A stretch of DNA of 64,000 bases, taken from NCBI RefSeq assembly GCF_002259705.1, contig NZ_MWWT01000001.1, positions 124,001-188,000 on the forward strand. Reading direction: 5' to 3'. Below are positions 25,343 through 33,881 of the stretch, piece by piece. The notes beneath the pieces were generated by a model. It had not been told where the DNA came from, did no database searches, and saw nothing but the letters and a program-made list of their open reading frames with translations. The first letter of the stretch is position 1. Each line of letters opens with the position of its first letter. A program made the position numbers and the translations under genes. Origin of the DNA: Alloscardovia macacae. GTDB lineage: Bacteria; Actinomycetota; Actinomycetes; Actinomycetales; Bifidobacteriaceae.

Positions 25343-26149
25343 ATGAACCACACTCCACTGGAACCGGGCCGGAAAGCCATAGCGGTATCTGGCCATTATG
25401 GTGATGAGCTTCGCGTGTCCGAAGCACTGTTCTCGCGCGGTCGCGGGCTGAATAATCCTCGTCGCCCTCTGTTCGTGCTGCTGCACGGCTGGGGGTCGAA
25501 CGAAGAAGACATCGCTGAGTTCTTCGGAAACTACGTCTCTCCACACAGCGATTACGTCTCTCTGCGCGCACCGCTCACTCTGCTCGACCCGAATGACATG
25601 GACCCCTTCGACGACCCAGACTTCGCTGCATGTAGCACGGCGCCGCGCTACGTTCCAGCGCCCGTCACCGGAGCCTATACATGGTTCCACGAGGCTGTGC
25701 CGAGTGGCGAAGACCTGGACCGGGACATCTATGCGGCGGCTGTGGCCATAGATAACTGGGTAGCAGACTTTATCCCGGAAGAGCGCGAAGTGGTGCCGTT
25801 CGGCTTCTCGCAGGGCGGCGCGCTGGCCGTCCACCTCATGCGTCTGAATCCGCACCGCTATAAGGCAGCGGCCTGCCTTTCGGGCTTCCTGGCGCCGGGA
25901 ATCGTGGAAGGCTCGCATCCGGGTGATGCGACATTCCAGATGCTCTCTCCGTCTGTCTTTTATGGCTATGGTTTGAAGGATGACATGATTCCACGCTTTG
26001 AGTCGAACTCGCTGGCAGCATTCCTGGAGGAATATTCCTTCCTGAAGCTGTGCGAGTACAGGACTCTGGATCATGCGGTGAGCCTGGATGAGTGTAATGA
26101 CCTTCGCCAGTGGCTGATGGACATAGGCGCGTCCAGTGGCGTAATGTAG
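25343..26149 (+). CDS. alpha/beta hydrolase, phospholipase/carboxylesterase-like
   Basis: A 268-residue soluble hydrolase. FVLLHGWGSNEED is the oxyanion strand, GFSQGGALAV the nucleophile elbow with the catalytic Ser, and TLDHAVS near the C-terminus holds the catalytic His. It fits the phospholipase/carboxylesterase (YpfH/LysoPL) group; the substrate is unknown. TACACT at 25329-25334 lies 8 bases before the ATG with no ribosome site, so translation is probably leaderless. Confidence 0.85.
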   Translation: MNHTPLEPGRKAIAVSGHYGDELRVSEALFSRGRGLNNPRRPLFVLLHGWGSNEEDIAEFFGNYVSPHSDYVSLRAPLTLLDPNDMDPFDDPDFAACSTAPRYVPAPVTGAYTWFHEAVPSGEDLDRDIYAAAVAIDNWVADFIPEEREVVPFGFSQGGALAVHLMRLNPHRYKAAACLSGFLAPGIVEGSHPGDATFQMLSPSVFYGYGLKDDMIPRFESNSLAAFLEEYSFLKLCEYRTLDHAVSLDECNDLRQWLMDIGASSGVM

Positions 26150-26171
26150 GCGCTGATGTAGACTAAGCAGT

Positions 26172-26486
26172 ATGGTATTCGGAATCCTTTTTTGGCTCGC
26201 GGTCATCGTGGCGCTCGTGTATTTCATCATACGCTGGGCGCAGGGCGAGGCTGTGATAAATAATCAGGCGAGCGGCCTCAGCTCGTTCGAGCACGAAGAC
26301 GACGAGGAGCAGGAGAAGCCTAAGCCTGTGCCCCGCGTATCGGGCATGCCGGTGTCGTATGAGCCGCAGGATGGGATTCATGAGTTAGCTGCACAGCTGC
26401 GCGAGGATGCGGCGGCAGATTCCACCGAGGAGTCTCCCGTCTACCTCGGAGACGGGTCGTCCGTCGTACCTGTGCACGTGAAGTAG
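26172..26486 (+). CDS. small single-pass membrane protein upstream of ftsY
   Basis: A 104-residue unrecognised protein. One membrane helix at residues 2-21 (GILFWLAVIVALVYFIIRW) is followed by an acidic tail (EHEDDEEQEKPKP) and a low-complexity C-terminus. It starts 22 bases after the hydrolase gene, with TAGACT (26159-26164) 7 bases upstream of the ATG, and ends 6 bases before ftsY. Linkage to ftsY suggests a membrane-associated role, but no function can be given. Confidence 0.7.
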   Translation: MVFGILFWLAVIVALVYFIIRWAQGEAVINNQASGLSSFEHEDDEEQEKPKPVPRVSGMPVSYEPQDGIHELAAQLREDAAADSTEESPVYLGDGSSVVPVHVK

Positions 26487-26492
26487 GAGCGT

Positions 26493-27623
26493 ATGGATAT
26501 ACATGTGGTGTGGGCGCTTGTAGCAGCGCTCGTTCTCATCGTCGGCATCGCGCTGGTGGCGTGGGCTCTCGTTCAGCGAAAGAAGAGCCCGGCTCTCCCT
26601 CCAGCTCATGAGCCGCAGCTCGCGGAAGAATTGACCGTTCCGGAAGAAAAGGAGCCAGAGCGCGACGTTCCGGAAGACGGCAGCACGCGTATGCGCAGGC
26701 TGCGTTCGCGGCTCGCACACTCGGCGAACCCGTTCGGGAAAGCGCTGTTCAGCATTCTGACGCGCGATAACCTGTCCGAAGCGGACTGGGAAGAGGTGGA
26801 GGACACGCTGCTGCTCGCGGACGTGGGCGCCGAAACCTCGCAGCAGATAGTCGAGCAGCTGAGGAAGGACGCGCGCGTCGAGGATGCGCAGAACTCTCTG
26901 GCCATCCGCGAGATGCTGCGCGCACAGCTTCTGCAGGCAGTGCAGACAGACGCGCACGGCCAGGCGTATGACCGCGAGCTTGAGCTGCACGCGCAGCCGG
27001 ACGCCAGCGCCACGCACGTCATCATGATGGTGGGCGTGAACGGCTCCGGAAAGACCACGACTACGGGTAAGCTCGCCCGTCTGCTGCTCGGCGAAGGCAT
27101 GGAATCCATCGTGCTCGGTGCGGCGGATACCTTCCGCGCAGCCGCCGCAGATCAGCTCCAGACGTGGGCAGACCGCGTGGGCGTGCCGGTGGTGCGCAGT
27201 GATAAGGAAGGCGCAGACCCAGCCTCCGTGGCTTTCGAAGCGGCGGAGCGTGCTGAGGCAGATGCCGCGAACGTGCTCATCATCGACACCGCGGGACGCT
27301 TGCAGAATAAGGCAAATCTCATGGATGAGCTCGGGAAAATCCGTCGCGTGACGGAAAAGAAGCTGCCTGTGGGTGAAGTGCTTCTCGTCCTCGATGCCAC
27401 GACGGGTCAAAACGGCATGGTCCAGGCGAAAGTCTTTGCACAGGCCATCGGCATCACGGGCATCGTGCTCACGAAGCTGGACGGCTCAGCGAAGGGTGGC
27501 ATCGTCATCTCTGTACAGCGCGAGCTGGGTGTGCCAGTGAAGTTTGTGGGGCTGGGGGAAGGCCCCGATGACCTCGCACGCTTCGACGCGGAAGGATTTG
27601 TGGACGGTATCCTCGGAGACTAG
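26493..27623 (+). CDS. ftsY: signal recognition particle receptor FtsY
   Basis: A 376-residue SRP receptor. It has an N-terminal membrane helix (about residues 5-27), a short acidic A-domain (28-65), a helical N domain, and the NG GTPase with P-loop GVNGSGKTTT from residue 181, DTFRAAA, DTAGR, TKLDGSAKGG and the C-terminal VGLGEGPDDL. It docks ribosome-SRP complexes at the membrane. An N-terminal transmembrane helix is common in actinobacterial FtsY. The upstream small membrane-protein gene is 6 bases away. Confidence 0.95.
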   Translation: MDIHVVWALVAALVLIVGIALVAWALVQRKKSPALPPAHEPQLAEELTVPEEKEPERDVPEDGSTRMRRLRSRLAHSANPFGKALFSILTRDNLSEADWEEVEDTLLLADVGAETSQQIVEQLRKDARVEDAQNSLAIREMLRAQLLQAVQTDAHGQAYDRELELHAQPDASATHVIMMVGVNGSGKTTTTGKLARLLLGEGMESIVLGAADTFRAAAADQLQTWADRVGVPVVRSDKEGADPASVAFEAAERAEADAANVLIIDTAGRLQNKANLMDELGKIRRVTEKKLPVGEVLLVLDATTGQNGMVQAKVFAQAIGITGIVLTKLDGSAKGGIVISVQRELGVPVKFVGLGEGPDDLARFDAEGFVDGILGD

Positions 27624-27673
27624 CAGCCTCAGCGCTCGCGCAGGCTCTCCACGAAACACGTTCGACATGTGAC

Positions 27674-27709
27674 AAGGCATTCGTAACCTCAGCGTTACGG
27701 ATGCCTTTT
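27674..27709 (+). terminator. terminator of ftsY
   Basis: AAGGCATTCGTAAC (27674-27687) pairs with GTTACGGATGCCTT (27694-27707) with one U-G pair, and is followed by further Ts. Confidence 0.85.
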
Positions 27710-27789
27710 GTGTGCGAAATGCTCGCGGGCTACCCTCGCTGTATCAGTGGTCGAGATACCTCGATGCACGAACAGCATAGGAGGGGCAG

Positions 27790-29094
27790 ATGAGTACAGG
27801 GGACACAGCGTGGATGCTCATATCGAGTGGATTAGTTTTCCTCATGACGCCGGCCGTGGCGTTCTTTTACGGCGGCATGGTACGTGCGAAGGCGACGCTG
27901 CACATGATGATGCTGTCCATCGGCGCGGTGGCGGTGGTGGCCGTGGCCTGGGTGGCGTGGGGCTGGTCCATCGCGTATGGCGGGCATTCGGTGCTCGGGC
28001 TTTTCGCGGACCCCTTCTCCGGTGCTTTCCTCGGCGGCGTCATCCAGCTGAAGGATGGTGTGTATACGGCTGCGGGACTTTCTGCTTCGGGCTCCTATCC
28101 GGTGACGGTGGATGCGCTGTTCCAGATGACGTTCGCGGTGGTAGCGGTGGCGCTCATCAGCGGTGCGCTGGCCGAGCGTGTGAAGTTCGGCACGTGGCTC
28201 GTTTTCGCGTTTTTCTGGACGCTGCTGTGTTACGCGCCGCTCGCGCATATGGTCTGGGGTGGCGGCCTGCTGTCTGAGCATGGCTTTCTCTCTCAATTCT
28301 TCGGCGTTCCTGCGCATGACTTCGCCGGCGGGACGGTCGTTCATATCAATGCTGCCGTAGCTGCACTGGTCCTCGCGATGATGGTGGGCCGCCGCCATGG
28401 TTTCGGCACTGCCGCCTTTACTCCTCATAACGTGCCGTTCGTGCTTCTCGGAGCTTTTCTCCTGTGGTTCGGATGGTTTGGCTTTAATGGAGGGTCAGCC
28501 TTCGGAGCGAATGGCACGGCTGCTTACGCTATCCTCACCACGTGTCTGTGTGCGTGTACGGCCACACTCGGGTGGCTGGCTGTGGAAAAGGTGAAGACCG
28601 GCCATGCCACTCCTGTGGGTGCGGCTTCCGGCATGGTGGCAGGACTCGTGGGAATCACGCCGTCGGCGGATGTGGTGTCTCCACTGAGTGCCATGGTCAT
28701 AGGTCTGCTTGTGGGCGTGGTGTGTTACCTCGCCATTAGCGTGAAGTACCGGCTGGGTGTGGATGACTCGCTGGACGTAGTGGGAGTGCATGGTGTGGGT
28801 GGTGTGCTCGGCACAGTGTGCGTGGGTCTCTTTTCTGCGAGCCACGGGCTTTTTACCACGGGGGATGTGCGTCTCACACTCCTGCAGGTGGTCGTCGCGC
28901 TCGTGGCCATGGCATACTCGGCGGCTATGACGTGGGTCATAGCCATTCTCCTCGAAAAGACTCTCGGCTGGCGTGTGAGCACGTATACAGAGATGACAGG
29001 CATCGACCTCGCTCAGCATGGCGAGCGGTCCTATGATCTCACGGGAACAGCACTGCACTTCGAGACTCGTGTGCTGAAGAATCAGAAAGGATAA
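27790..29094 (+). CDS. amtB: ammonium transporter
   Basis: A 434-residue membrane channel with about eleven helices. The family signature DFAGGTVVHINAAVAALVLA contains the first pore His, and GVHGVGGVLGT the second. FFYGGMVRAK is the typical N-terminal segment. It conducts ammonium or ammonia across the membrane and is gated by a PII protein, here encoded 5 bases downstream. Low-nitrogen induction is usual for the family, but I see no recognisable nitrogen-regulator site in the 80 bases after the ftsY terminator. AGGAGGGG precedes the ATG. Confidence 0.95.
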   Translation: MSTGDTAWMLISSGLVFLMTPAVAFFYGGMVRAKATLHMMMLSIGAVAVVAVAWVAWGWSIAYGGHSVLGLFADPFSGAFLGGVIQLKDGVYTAAGLSASGSYPVTVDALFQMTFAVVAVALISGALAERVKFGTWLVFAFFWTLLCYAPLAHMVWGGGLLSEHGFLSQFFGVPAHDFAGGTVVHINAAVAALVLAMMVGRRHGFGTAAFTPHNVPFVLLGAFLLWFGWFGFNGGSAFGANGTAAYAILTTCLCACTATLGWLAVEKVKTGHATPVGAASGMVAGLVGITPSADVVSPLSAMVIGLLVGVVCYLAISVKYRLGVDDSLDVVGVHGVGGVLGTVCVGLFSASHGLFTTGDVRLTLLQVVVALVAMAYSAAMTWVIAILLEKTLGWRVSTYTEMTGIDLAQHGERSYDLTGTALHFETRVLKNQKG

Positions 29095-29099
29095 CTCTC

Positions 29100-29438
29100 A
29101 TGAAACTCATCACAGCCATACTCCAGCCAGAGACTATGGATGCGGTCATCGAGGCTCTGACCACTCTCGGCATTCATGGGCTGACCATCTCGGAAGCCCA
29201 CGGATATGGACGCCAGCGTGGGCATACGGAAGTGTTTCGTTCAGCTACGTTCACGGTGGATATCCTGCCGAAAGTGCGCTTCGAAGTGGTCTCCGAAGAT
29301 GCGCGTGTGAACGAGGTCGTGGATGCCATCTGTGCGGCTGCATACTCGGGCCAGATAGGGGATGGAAAAGTGTGGGTCACACCCGTGGAGTCCATAACAC
29401 GCGTGCGTACGCGCGAGACGGGAGCAGATGCGCTCTAA
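29100..29438 (+). CDS. glnB: nitrogen regulatory protein PII lacking T-loop tyrosines
   Basis: A 112-residue trimeric signalling protein of standard length, cotranscribed with amtB. The T-loop region GYGRQRGHTEVFRSATFTVD aligns without gaps to E. coli GlnB, but Tyr46 and Tyr51 are both Phe. The nucleotide-binding IGDGKVWV and C-terminal RVRTRE are kept. PII binds ATP/ADP and 2-oxoglutarate and blocks AmtB. Without Tyr51 it cannot be uridylylated or adenylylated there, and no glnD follows. Its stop overlaps the convergent MATE gene by 4 bases. Confidence 0.93.
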   Translation: MKLITAILQPETMDAVIEALTTLGIHGLTISEAHGYGRQRGHTEVFRSATFTVDILPKVRFEVVSEDARVNEVVDAICAAAYSGQIGDGKVWVTPVESITRVRTRETGADAL

Positions 29439-30799
29439 ACCTCTGTGCGTCTCGAGGATGCCAGGGCTGCTGCCATCCACACATCTCCATGCGCACGCAG
29501 GATGTTCCCCATGCCGCGAATGCCCATGAACACGAGGTTAAAGACGAGCCACAGAGTGACCACAGACATGAGAGGTGACGCGCCGGTAGCAGACAGGGTC
29601 CACCACGCGAGCGCGAGTGCCGCCACATGAACGCTTGCGGCCAGCACGCACGCGCGTGCGAGGTAGCTAAAGTCTCCCGCGCCGATGAGCACACCGTCGA
29701 GTGCCCAGAGCCAGCCGTGGTACGGGAAGAAGAGCGCTACGACCACCATGCTCACGGCGATGAGCTGAGCTGTGGCCGCCTGGGTGGTGAACAGTCCTGC
29801 ACCGAACCAGCCGAATGCGGCAAATCCCAGTCCCACATACGCTCCCCAGACGATTCCTGCGCGCTCTATCTCCCGCACGAGCATGCGTGCTCGGTGCATA
29901 TCTCCCGCTCCGAGCGCTACGCCCACGAGTGCCTGTCCTCCTACGCCGATGGCGTCGAGGATGTTTAGCGCGAGGTTCCAGGAAGAATTGACCGCCTGAT
30001 AGCTGGCCAGCACACTCGTGCCGAGCGCGGTAGCAGCCATCACCGTGGCTACCATGCCCACACGCACAGCTGCCGTGCGCACGAAAAGCATGACGCCGTT
30101 TTCTGCGCTCGCCAGCACGCCGTGAAGGTCTGGGCGCACGCTCACGCTGTTTCGGCGCAGCACCGGCCCGAGGTAAGCGAGCAGAATAAAACACATGACC
30201 CACTGGGCGATGGCCGTGGCCACGCCCGAGCCCATCACGCCCCAGCCGAAGCCGAAGATGAACCAGGCGTCGAGTACCACGTTCGTCAGTGCGCTCGCCA
30301 CTGCGGACCACAGCGTAATGCCTGCTTTACCGAGGCCGCGGAACATGCCGTTCGCCGCGTAGGAGATGAGGGTACCCGTAATGCCCAGGCTCGCGGTCTG
30401 CACATAGATGACTGCTGCATCGAGCACCGCACCGCGTGCACCGAGAGCCAGGCTGAGCGGCTGGGCGAGGAGAACTAAGGCTGCCGTGAGCACGATGCCG
30501 ATGATGGCCGCGAGCCACACTCCGGCGACTCCTGCCTTGAGGCCCTCGCGCGTGCGCTTCGCCCCCATGAGCTGCGAGACGCGCGACGTAGTGGAGTAGG
30601 CGAGGAAGAGGCACAGACCCACGCTGGTGAGTACGAGCGTCGAGCCCACGGACAGGCCGGCGAGCGCTATATCCGAGATGCTGCCCACGAAGGCCGTGTC
30701 TGCCATGACGTAGAGCGGCTCGGCGATGAGCTGGCCGAGCGTGGGGATGGCTATGGCCGCGAGCTGGCGGCGGACGGCTTTCGGAGAGGTAGCGGGCAT
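29435..30799 (-). CDS. MATE family multidrug/sodium antiporter
   Basis: A 454-residue protein with about twelve membrane helices. It has the DinF/NorM-like N-terminal IAIPTLGQLIAEPLYVMADT and an internal pseudo-repeat starting near residue 235. MATE proteins expel cationic drugs or metabolites in exchange for Na+ or H+. The ATG at 30799 follows AAAGAAG; the longer reading frame to 30862 lacks a ribosome site. It is monocistronic. Confidence 0.88.
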   Translation of the reverse strand: MPATSPKAVRRQLAAIAIPTLGQLIAEPLYVMADTAFVGSISDIALAGLSVGSTLVLTSVGLCLFLAYSTTSRVSQLMGAKRTREGLKAGVAGVWLAAIIGIVLTAALVLLAQPLSLALGARGAVLDAAVIYVQTASLGITGTLISYAANGMFRGLGKAGITLWSAVASALTNVVLDAWFIFGFGWGVMGSGVATAIAQWVMCFILLAYLGPVLRRNSVSVRPDLHGVLASAENGVMLFVRTAAVRVGMVATVMAATALGTSVLASYQAVNSSWNLALNILDAIGVGGQALVGVALGAGDMHRARMLVREIERAGIVWGAYVGLGFAAFGWFGAGLFTTQAATAQLIAVSMVVVALFFPYHGWLWALDGVLIGAGDFSYLARACVLAASVHVAALALAWWTLSATGASPLMSVVTLWLVFNLVFMGIRGMGNILRAHGDVWMAAALASSRRTEV

Positions 30800-30907
30800 G
30801 GGGCTTCTTTCGTTCTGGATTTTCCAATTTTCTATCCTATGGACAAGTCTCGCCGACGACACGATTTTTCACCGCTGGAGAGCTGCGTATGGGATGTATA
30901 CAGGGGC

Positions 30908-31015
30908 TTATCCACGGGTTATCCCCAAGTTATCCACCTATTTATCCCCAAATTGTGGATAAATCTGGCAGTTATACGCAGATTTGAGCGCGACACGCAT
31001 AAAAAATGTGGATAA
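30908..31015. promoter_or_regulatory. cluster of six DnaA-box-like 9-mers upstream of dnaB
   Basis: TTATCCACG (30908), TTATCCCCA (30919), TTATCCACC (30930) and TTATCCCCA (30942) lie on the plus strand, 11-12 bases apart and so on one helical face. Perfect consensus TTATCCACA follows on the minus strand at 30954-30962 and 31007-31015. DnaA binding is likely. The absence of dnaA/dnaN argues against this being the main origin. Confidence 0.7.
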
Positions 31016-31128
31016 CTCTGGTTTTGGGGAGGAGTTTTCCACTCGAACTAGGTATAGTGTGTGGATATTTTTCTGCCACTAGATAGCGGAATGGATGTTC
31101 CCTCCCGCCTCTCGACTAGAATGAGCGT

Positions 31129-32550
31129 ATGCCTGAAAACATGACTGATGATACTTTTTCGAGTGATTGGCGTTCTGAGTCTGGACAGCAGCGCTCTCAG
31201 CGCCGCCGCGATGATGACCTCTTCGGCGGCACTCCACCGTATGACGAGACGGCAGAGATGGCTGTCCTCGGTGGCATGCTGCTCAGTAATGACGTCATCG
31301 CCGAAGTCAGCGAAATCCTCGGTGCACATGATTTTTACATTCCGAAGCATCAGACCATTTTTTCGGCTATCATCGAACGTTTCGCGGCGGGCGAGCAGGT
31401 GGATGCTGTGCTCGTGGCAGATACGCTTCGCGTCAAGCAGGAGCTGGAGAAGGTAGATGGTGCAGACTACCTGGCCAGCCTTATGCATGCCGTGCCAGCA
31501 GCCATAAACGCCATCCACTACGCGGATATCGTCCATAGGGATGCCATGCTGCGCGACGTGATCCAGACGGGTATCCGCATTACTCAGATGGGCTTTGCAG
31601 CAGAATCTGCCGATGCAGAAGAAGTGGTAAATCTCGCACAGAACTCCGTCTACCAGCTCTCGGATGGCCACGTGCGTCAGGACTACCAGTCCATCGGCGA
31701 AAGTGTGAAAAGCACTCTGGACCGCATCGAGGAAATTCAGTCCGGAGCCATGGTTCCTGGCGTATATACTGGCTTCCGCGATATCGATAATGTGACGAAT
31801 GGTCTGCAGCCAGGGCAGATGATCGTGGTGGCAGGCCGCCCAGGTATGGGTAAATCCACCATAGGCATCGACTTCGCGCGCCATGCCGCTCTGCATGAGA
31901 ATATGCCGACGGCAGTGTTCTCTCTGGAAATGAGTAAATTGGAACTATCTCAGCGCATTATCTCGGCGGAAACGGGCATTCCACTGCGCGCGCTCAGGGA
32001 AGCGGAGAATATAAATGAGGACGAATGGCGAAAGCTGAACGCCTTCCAGGACCGCATCGCAGACGCGCCGCTGTATCTGGACGACTCGCCGAACATGAGC
32101 ATGATGGAAATTCGCTCGAAATGCCGGCGTCTCGCGCGCCAGGGCCTGCGTCTCGTGGTCATCGACTACCTGCAGCTGATGAGCTCAGGGAAGCGCGTGG
32201 AGTCGCGTCAGCAGGAAGTCTCCGAGTTCTCGCGCTCCTTAAAGCTCCTCGCCAAAGAGCTGGAAGTGCCGGTCGTGGCGCTCTCTCAGCTGAATCGTGG
32301 TGCAGAAGCACGCGCAGACCGCACGCCTATGATCTCGGATTTGCGCGAATCCGGCTCTATCGAGCAGGACGCGGACGTGGTCATGCTCGTGCACCGTCCG
32401 GACGCGTACGACCAGGAAGACCGTCCGGGTGAGGCAGACATCATTATGGCGAAGCACCGTAACGGACCGACGGCCACGTTCACGCTAGCCTTCCAGGGGC
32501 ACCTGTCGCGCTTTATGGATATGGCCACGGATTACAGCCAGGGAGTATAA
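31129..32550 (+). CDS. dnaB: replicative DNA helicase DnaB
   Basis: A 473-residue helicase of normal length without an intein. The N-terminal helical domain (AEMAVLGGMLLSNDVIAEVS) lies at about 38-140. The RecA-like motor has Walker A GRPGMGKST, FSLEMSK, Walker B LVVIDYLQLMS, and ALSQLNRGAE with the DRTPMISDLRESGSIEQDAD segment. It unwinds the fork as a hexamer. TAGAAT (31117-31122) sits 6 bases before the ATG, so the message appears leaderless. The DnaA-box cluster is about 110 bases upstream. Confidence 0.96.
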   Translation: MPENMTDDTFSSDWRSESGQQRSQRRRDDDLFGGTPPYDETAEMAVLGGMLLSNDVIAEVSEILGAHDFYIPKHQTIFSAIIERFAAGEQVDAVLVADTLRVKQELEKVDGADYLASLMHAVPAAINAIHYADIVHRDAMLRDVIQTGIRITQMGFAAESADAEEVVNLAQNSVYQLSDGHVRQDYQSIGESVKSTLDRIEEIQSGAMVPGVYTGFRDIDNVTNGLQPGQMIVVAGRPGMGKSTIGIDFARHAALHENMPTAVFSLEMSKLELSQRIISAETGIPLRALREAENINEDEWRKLNAFQDRIADAPLYLDDSPNMSMMEIRSKCRRLARQGLRLVVIDYLQLMSSGKRVESRQQEVSEFSRSLKLLAKELEVPVVALSQLNRGAEARADRTPMISDLRESGSIEQDADVVMLVHRPDAYDQEDRPGEADIIMAKHRNGPTATFTLAFQGHLSRFMDMATDYSQGV

Positions 32551-32570
32551 GGGGTATAAGGGGATTAGAT

Positions 32571-33872
32571 ATGCCGAAGACTTTTCTTTCGTCGCTCACA
32601 CCAGCGCTCGGTAAAGCCGTGCGCGCGGCAGCTCGCCTACGCTCTGGAGGTAAGGGTGGCACGGCGCTGCCAGGACGCGTGGTCGAGGCGATGGATGCAG
32701 ACTTTATGGCCCGCACGCTCGCGCAGCTTCCGTATGGCGTGGTCCTCGTTTCGGGTACGAACGGGAAGACGACCACCACGCGCATCGTCTCGCAGGTGCT
32801 CGAGCAGCTGGGTCTGCGCGTGTTCACGAATCCGACCGGTTCGAACTTTACGCGCGGTGTGGTCTCCGCTCTGCTTGACGCCGTAGACATGCGCGGGCGG
32901 CTGCAGGCAGATGTGGCTGTGCTCGAGCTGGATGAGGCGTATGCCGTGCATTTCGTCGAGAAGGTAAAGCCGCGGTACGCGTTACTGCTGAACGTTCTTC
33001 GAGACCAACTCGACCGTTTCGGAGAGATAGACACCACGGCGAAGATGCTCGGTGCGGTAGCGGCCGCTACCACGGGGACTGTGGTGCTGAACAGGGAAGA
33101 CCCGCGCGTGGCAGCGCTCGCTGAGCTCGCGCACTGTAATGTGGCCTATTACGGGCTTTCGGATGACCTGCTGAGTTTCTTCCCCTCGGATGATGCTATG
33201 CATGCTCAGGACGCTGTGGCAGCAAACCCATCCCATGCGCACGAGGCGAGTGTGGCGCTCACTGGACTCGACGGACATAAGGCGCGGCTGAGCTTCGCGG
33301 GAGACCCGCAGCCTTACGAGGCTGAACTGAAGCTCGAAGGCGTCTATAACGCGTTTAATGCCGCCGGCGCACTCGCCATGGTACGCGAAGTGATGGAAGC
33401 GGATGCGGGGGACCTCGTGCGTGCCGTCTCCACGGTGACCCCAGCCTTCGGGAGAGGCGAGTCCATCCGCGTGGGAGAAGACACGGTGGAGCTCATCCTC
33501 GTGAAGAATCCTATGGGATTTAGGCTGGCACTGAAGTCTTTCGCGGCTGAAGACCATGAGACCATGATCATCATTAACGATGAGTATGCCGATGGGCGCG
33601 ATATGAGCTGGCTGTGGGACGTGGACTTTAGCTCGCTACAGGGCACGGGAGTGCATACGGTGGCAGGGGTGCGTGCCACGGATATGGCTCTGCGCCTCGC
33701 TTATGACGAAGTACACGTAGGAGCGGTTCAGGAGGATGTGGCCGCAGCGGTGAAGTCCTTCGTCCGTGAGACGACAGGGCGGAATAAGCACATCTACTGC
33801 ACGTACACTGCCATGCTGGCCGCACGCTCCGCCATGGCACAGATAGCGGACGTGGAAGACGTGGGACTGTAG
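32571..33872 (+). CDS. murT: lipid II isoglutaminyl synthase, MurT subunit, without zinc ribbon
   Basis: A 433-residue Mur-ligase-like protein. SGTNGKTTTTR is the P-loop, FTNPTGSNFTRG and LELDEAYAVH follow, and the C-terminal MurT-associated domain (DUF1727: KNPMGFRLALKSF, INDEYADGRDMSWLWDVDF) is present. With GatD it amidates D-iGlu of lipid II to D-iGln. MurT proteins typically carry a four-Cys zinc ribbon inserted in the middle domain. Here the corresponding stretch (about residues 205-255) has no CxxC and the whole protein has only two Cys. It starts 20 bases after dnaB. Confidence 0.92.
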   Translation: MPKTFLSSLTPALGKAVRAAARLRSGGKGGTALPGRVVEAMDADFMARTLAQLPYGVVLVSGTNGKTTTTRIVSQVLEQLGLRVFTNPTGSNFTRGVVSALLDAVDMRGRLQADVAVLELDEAYAVHFVEKVKPRYALLLNVLRDQLDRFGEIDTTAKMLGAVAAATTGTVVLNREDPRVAALAELAHCNVAYYGLSDDLLSFFPSDDAMHAQDAVAANPSHAHEASVALTGLDGHKARLSFAGDPQPYEAELKLEGVYNAFNAAGALAMVREVMEADAGDLVRAVSTVTPAFGRGESIRVGEDTVELILVKNPMGFRLALKSFAAEDHETMIIINDEYADGRDMSWLWDVDFSSLQGTGVHTVAGVRATDMALRLAYDEVHVGAVQEDVAAAVKSFVRETTGRNKHIYCTYTAMLAARSAMAQIADVEDVGL

Positions 33873-33881
33873 GAGGAAGAA

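Noticed and set aside
30863-31128. Chromosomal replication origin at the DnaA-box array
   Set aside because: The boxes are real, but dnaA, dnaN, recF, rpmH or gyrB, which normally flank an actinobacterial oriC, are absent and no clear AT-rich unwinding element is present. Kept as a DnaA-responsive region.
31129-32550. Intein in dnaB
   Set aside because: The protein has the normal length and the motor motifs are contiguous.
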